From contig VTPC01090412.1 of NCBI GenBank assembly GCA_011009095.1, positions 112,240-176,239 of the forward strand: a DNA stretch of 64,000 nucleotides, read 5' to 3'. A program made the position numbers and the translations under genes. Below, piece by piece: positions 60,630-64,000 of the stretch (the first letter of the stretch is position 1; each line of letters starts with the position of its first letter). Below the pieces are notes generated by a model. The model was not told where the DNA came from. It did not search any database and was given only the letters and a program-made list of their open reading frames with translations. This DNA is from Ignelater luminosus (lineage: Eukaryota; Arthropoda; Insecta; Coleoptera; Elateridae).

Positions 60630-63600
60630 TGTTATGTGAAATATGGATCGAAATGTCGAACCTTGTTTTCCTGTATTCTTAAAGCTGAATATCCGATATG
60701 TACCGTTTTGTGCTTGCTTTAATCCCATCACTAATTATCTAATCGAACAGATTTCGAGCACGATTTGATCTTTGAGATTTGCTGTAATAATTAGAACTAT
60801 TTTTTTGCATATTTTTTTCAAAATTAGATTTCTTAAAATATAGGTCAGTGTTACTGAAATCGTTTCTTTATAAGAATTGCGATCCATAAATGAAAAGTCG
60901 CCGCATCATTTCCATTTTAAATCCGACCCTGTCAAGAATTACTGAGTGTTTTAAAAATCCCCAAAAGAATTTAAAAAACCACCGTTGTCATTTCTTCCGA
61001 AGTACTTATCTAATATAAACCTCATGTTTTTAAACTTAAGATTTTAAATAATTTAAACTTTGGCAAACTAAACTGTTAGGGAAAAAGTGCCAGTTCCTCA
61101 CTTTCTGCATATATGAGCAACATATCTTGTGATTATCTGTTTTCATTGATTGTTCAATACAATATGGTTGAATTGTTATTATTAGTAACATGAAGTGGAA
61201 AGAGACATCACAAACAAATTTTATTTTTTTTTACGGAATGTAGATTTGCGCTTGCTGCAGTTATTAACGAATGTTCGAGTCACTCGAATAGATATTTAAA
61301 GCATTTCATCAACAATTAATAGTGATCATTTAAGAGTTATGTAGCGTACTGTTCACGTCTGTTAGACCCTGTCCTCATAACCAGATTTACTTGTCTTGTT
61401 TTGTATTCACGACTGAAAATTTCAATGCCAAGTCTTCAAAAAATTTTTATAAATTTTATTCTCGAGTTTTTTATTGCAGGACTAGATTTATGAACATGAA
61501 ATAAAATATAGAAAAGGAAAACAAAAACAACGTGAATTTATTTATATTCATTTTTGATTGTTTATTCCGAATTTAGCGTTCTGCCCAGAATTGACAAAAA
61601 CGTCCCCATACTACCAATTGTCACATTCTCTGAGTATCTCATTGCACATTTTCCCTTATTATTTAAAATTTTTTTTCGAGCTATTTTACATATTAAATAT
61701 GGAATAGTATTCTTCTTAATTCCAATTATTATCCGACAACTCACAAACTGGCAGCCGTCCAACAGTTACTCTGAGATTTCTTATTCTTTGCCCTCTCAGA
61801 AAAAAAGTTTTTAATTCAACTCAACGGCAAAAGACAAACGGTACAAAATAAGGTTTGCCTATAACCTATGATTATATCATTCTTCAATAAAATCAGGTCC
61901 ACTTTGCACACTCGATTAACACCAATCAATAGCCGCAACATTATAATTACCAATCTCGCAGTAAATCTTAAACTTCATTCCTACTATCCCTTACAGTTTC
62001 TACAGAATAAAAATAATGTAGTCAGTTACAAACCTCCTTTTAAATTTCACATACATTGTTACAATTATGGGTAAACAACAAAGATAAGGTCAATATTATA
62101 CATAGATAAATCCGGTATTTACAGCTTCAAAAAAAGTAACCATAGAACACATAAGATAGATTAAACATTGTCTTCTAAATAGTTCTTAATTCTTCTAATA
62201 TGCAATTTTATTTTGAGTACTATCTTTAGTAGGTATAATGAATCAAAGAACGACTTGATTAATTCCTGAAAAACATAATTTACTGGATAATTCCTTTATG
62301 ATAAGGTTCTTGAGTGAAAAGTAAAGAAACAGTTCTAATATCATTGTTCTCATAAACACTTACATTTTATACTCATTCTCCCTTGAGTATGTTATTAGTG
62401 CTTTTTGAAATGCCGTAAATATATTCTGGTCCATAAATACACAACTAGTTATTAGGGCGCTTTATAAATGAGAGGGAAAATCCAATAGGTATTGGGCGGC
62501 AAACAAGCATTAATAGGTGTAGTTTCAATACAAATATTGAATTGTAAACAAAGGAAAATGGTAATAAATGTAACATATTTACTTACTAAAAGCATCAATA
62601 ATACAACTCTACTGTCCTCTTCAAAACCTGAAAACTCTCACTAAGTCAGTTTTACAGGTCACAGTTTTTTTTTAATTTCAATAATGCCATTTATTTATAA
62701 AAGCTTTTAATTGACACTAAATCCTCTCTCCATTATGTAAAAATACGAACTTTTTACTTAAACCTGTTGGTTTTGACGTAGAAACGTTTAGTATGTTTTG
62801 AATGTGTAATTAACAAAATGAAGTTGTGTAAATGTTCAATAACTAGCAAATAGAAATTTGTGCTTTATAGAAACTATTTCCTGCGTTACATTCTATTTTA
62901 TATAATTTGAAATACTGCAGTGCCCATAAAGTAATGCCTTCTCCTGCTATACTTAAGTAGGTTTTATACTTTTGTCACCAACGGGTCTTCCTTGGGAATC
63001 TTGCACATGAGACAAGTTAATCGCTTTTAAAAATGTCTTTGGAGTTGCTGCGCTTTAATAAAATAATAAAATAAACTCGTGTAGTTATATCTTACGTATT
63101 TCAGTAATGATAATAACTAATAAACTTTTTGTAAATACTTCTCAAGCCTTTCAAAAATATACTTCTTAGCACACAAGAAGTACACCACGTATAAGTAAGT
63201 TTGCAGTAAAGTTGTTGAAACAGCCCAAGTTCATTATTTTGCTCTATAAGACAATGTCATCTGACAGATTTAAGATGTGTTGGACAAGATTCGTAAAAAC
63301 ACATTTTATTTTGGAAAAAAATTTAGTTTGTTAAAGGCTACTTTTACTAAAAGTAGGAAAATTAAAGCCCTTCCATTTTGTAATGCAACTAAATACTCTC
63401 AACCATAGAGTAATGCCGCAAAACGGTTTCTGTTTTAGTGTTGAGTATATTTGATTTAATTAATTAGCTAAAACCAATTAAGCAGTATGTTTCGGAAATT
63501 ATCGTTAGTGCCGACAAAAAACACTAAACTGCAAAGAATGTTACGACGGTGCTTTATGAGCTGATCATACAAAATGTGAATTGGGATAAAATAAAGTAGG

Positions 63601-63650
63601 TAAGATTACCTTGTAGATATTATTTTCCGTCGTTATCTTCATCATCCCTA
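60630..63650. other. Intergenic, nothing recognised
   Basis: AT-rich, overlapping short frames at 61554-62074 without family resemblance. Confidence 0.5.
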
Positions 63651-63654
63651 AACC

Positions 63655-64000
63655 AAACAAACAGGCTTCCGATCCAAGCTCCTATAGGCCAATCACCCTC
63701 TTAAACGTCATTCGAGAGAATCCTCACTGACCGACTCACAGACTTTTCACCCAATATAATCTCATCCCCAATCGTCAGTTCGGCTCTCGAACAGGTAAAT
63801 CCACATCAGACGCCATCTTCCGTCTACGCACAGACGTCAGCAGTGCTATCAACTCCGGTCACTGCACCATCGCTACCTTCCTCGACATCGAACGGGCTTT
63901 TGATAAAGTCTGGCACGAAGGACTTCTACTAAAACTCATTCGCGCCAATGTTCCCCTTCCATTTGTTCGCCTCATCAACAGTTATCTATCCCATCGACAA
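63655..64000 (+). pseudogene. Jockey/CR1-type LINE reverse transcriptase, 5'-truncated, runs off right edge
   Basis: There is an abrupt switch at about 63655 to GC-rich coding sequence. SDPSSYRPITLLNVI is followed by two single-base frame changes, after which ILTDRLTDF and then IPNRQFGSRTGKSTSDAIF are read. The rest is open to the window end and contains FLDIERAFDKVW (63878-63913), the reverse-transcriptase motif A with its catalytic Asp, then LLKLIRANVPLPFVRLI. These are fingers and palm parts of a LINE reverse transcriptase of the Jockey/CR1 style. The missing 5' half and the frame changes mark a truncated, dead copy. It is otherwise well preserved and so probably young. Confidence 0.85.

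Noticed and set aside
61554-62074. Overlapping 60-86 codon frames
   Set aside because: Lengths are at chance level for this composition, the frames overlap on both strands and no motifs are visible.

Overview
This is a stretch of an insect Hox cluster from a large, AT-rich, repeat-laden genome. The only gene that can be named with confidence is Deformed (Dfd), on the minus strand. Its first coding exon (8083 down to 7348) carries the Dfd-type N-terminus, low-complexity His/Gln/Ser/Pro and acidic segments, and the YPWM motif followed at once by a GTGAGT splice donor. The homeobox exon is not present: intron 1 runs off the left edge and is therefore longer than 7.3 kb. The species cannot be fixed from the sequence. 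The long introns, huge intergenic space and mixed burden of old DNA transposons and LINEs would fit many non-dipteran insects.

Layout. 1-7347 is Dfd intron 1, nearly free of recognisable transposons except for a Tc1-like relic at the left edge. 8084-8345 is a GC-richer leader/proximal promoter with CCAAT boxes and a CACGTG E-box. From about 8.35 kb to 64 kb is intergenic DNA upstream of Dfd. In the usual insect gene order the next gene would be Scr, and no Scr exon was found. This DNA holds a hAT-like terminus (11.3-11.5 kb); a small hairpin element (13.35 kb); a large inverted-repeat element with a 9-bp minisatellite (22.35-24.6 kb) carrying a nested TIR element (23.7-24.3 kb); a duplicated LINE 3' end (27.57-28.26 kb); a dead RTE-like LINE (34.4-37.6 kb) itself hit by a second copy of the hairpin element; another TIR element (37.65-38.2 kb); a pogo/Tigger-like element (44.5-45.15 kb); a coding-like relic (46.0-46.3 kb); a foldback element (50.1-50.4 kb); two degenerate elements (51.5-53.35 kb); a hAT element with intact 8-bp target duplications (54.29-54.76 kb); further hAT-like pieces (56.6, 58.0 kb); and the start of a Jockey/CR1-type LINE reading off the right edge (63.65-64 kb).

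Two short islands stand out in the intergenic DNA as possible control elements: a YY1/Pho-type motif next to a PBX/Exd-like site (58.81-58.85 kb) and a palindromic CRE (60.58 kb). The most unusual structures are the two hairpin elements with 11-12 bp target duplications (13347-13466 and 35402-35555) and the phase-locked 9-bp minisatellite family. No CRISPR, operon or other prokaryotic feature applies. No tRNA or rRNA gene was recognised, and mature miR-10 was not found by eye.
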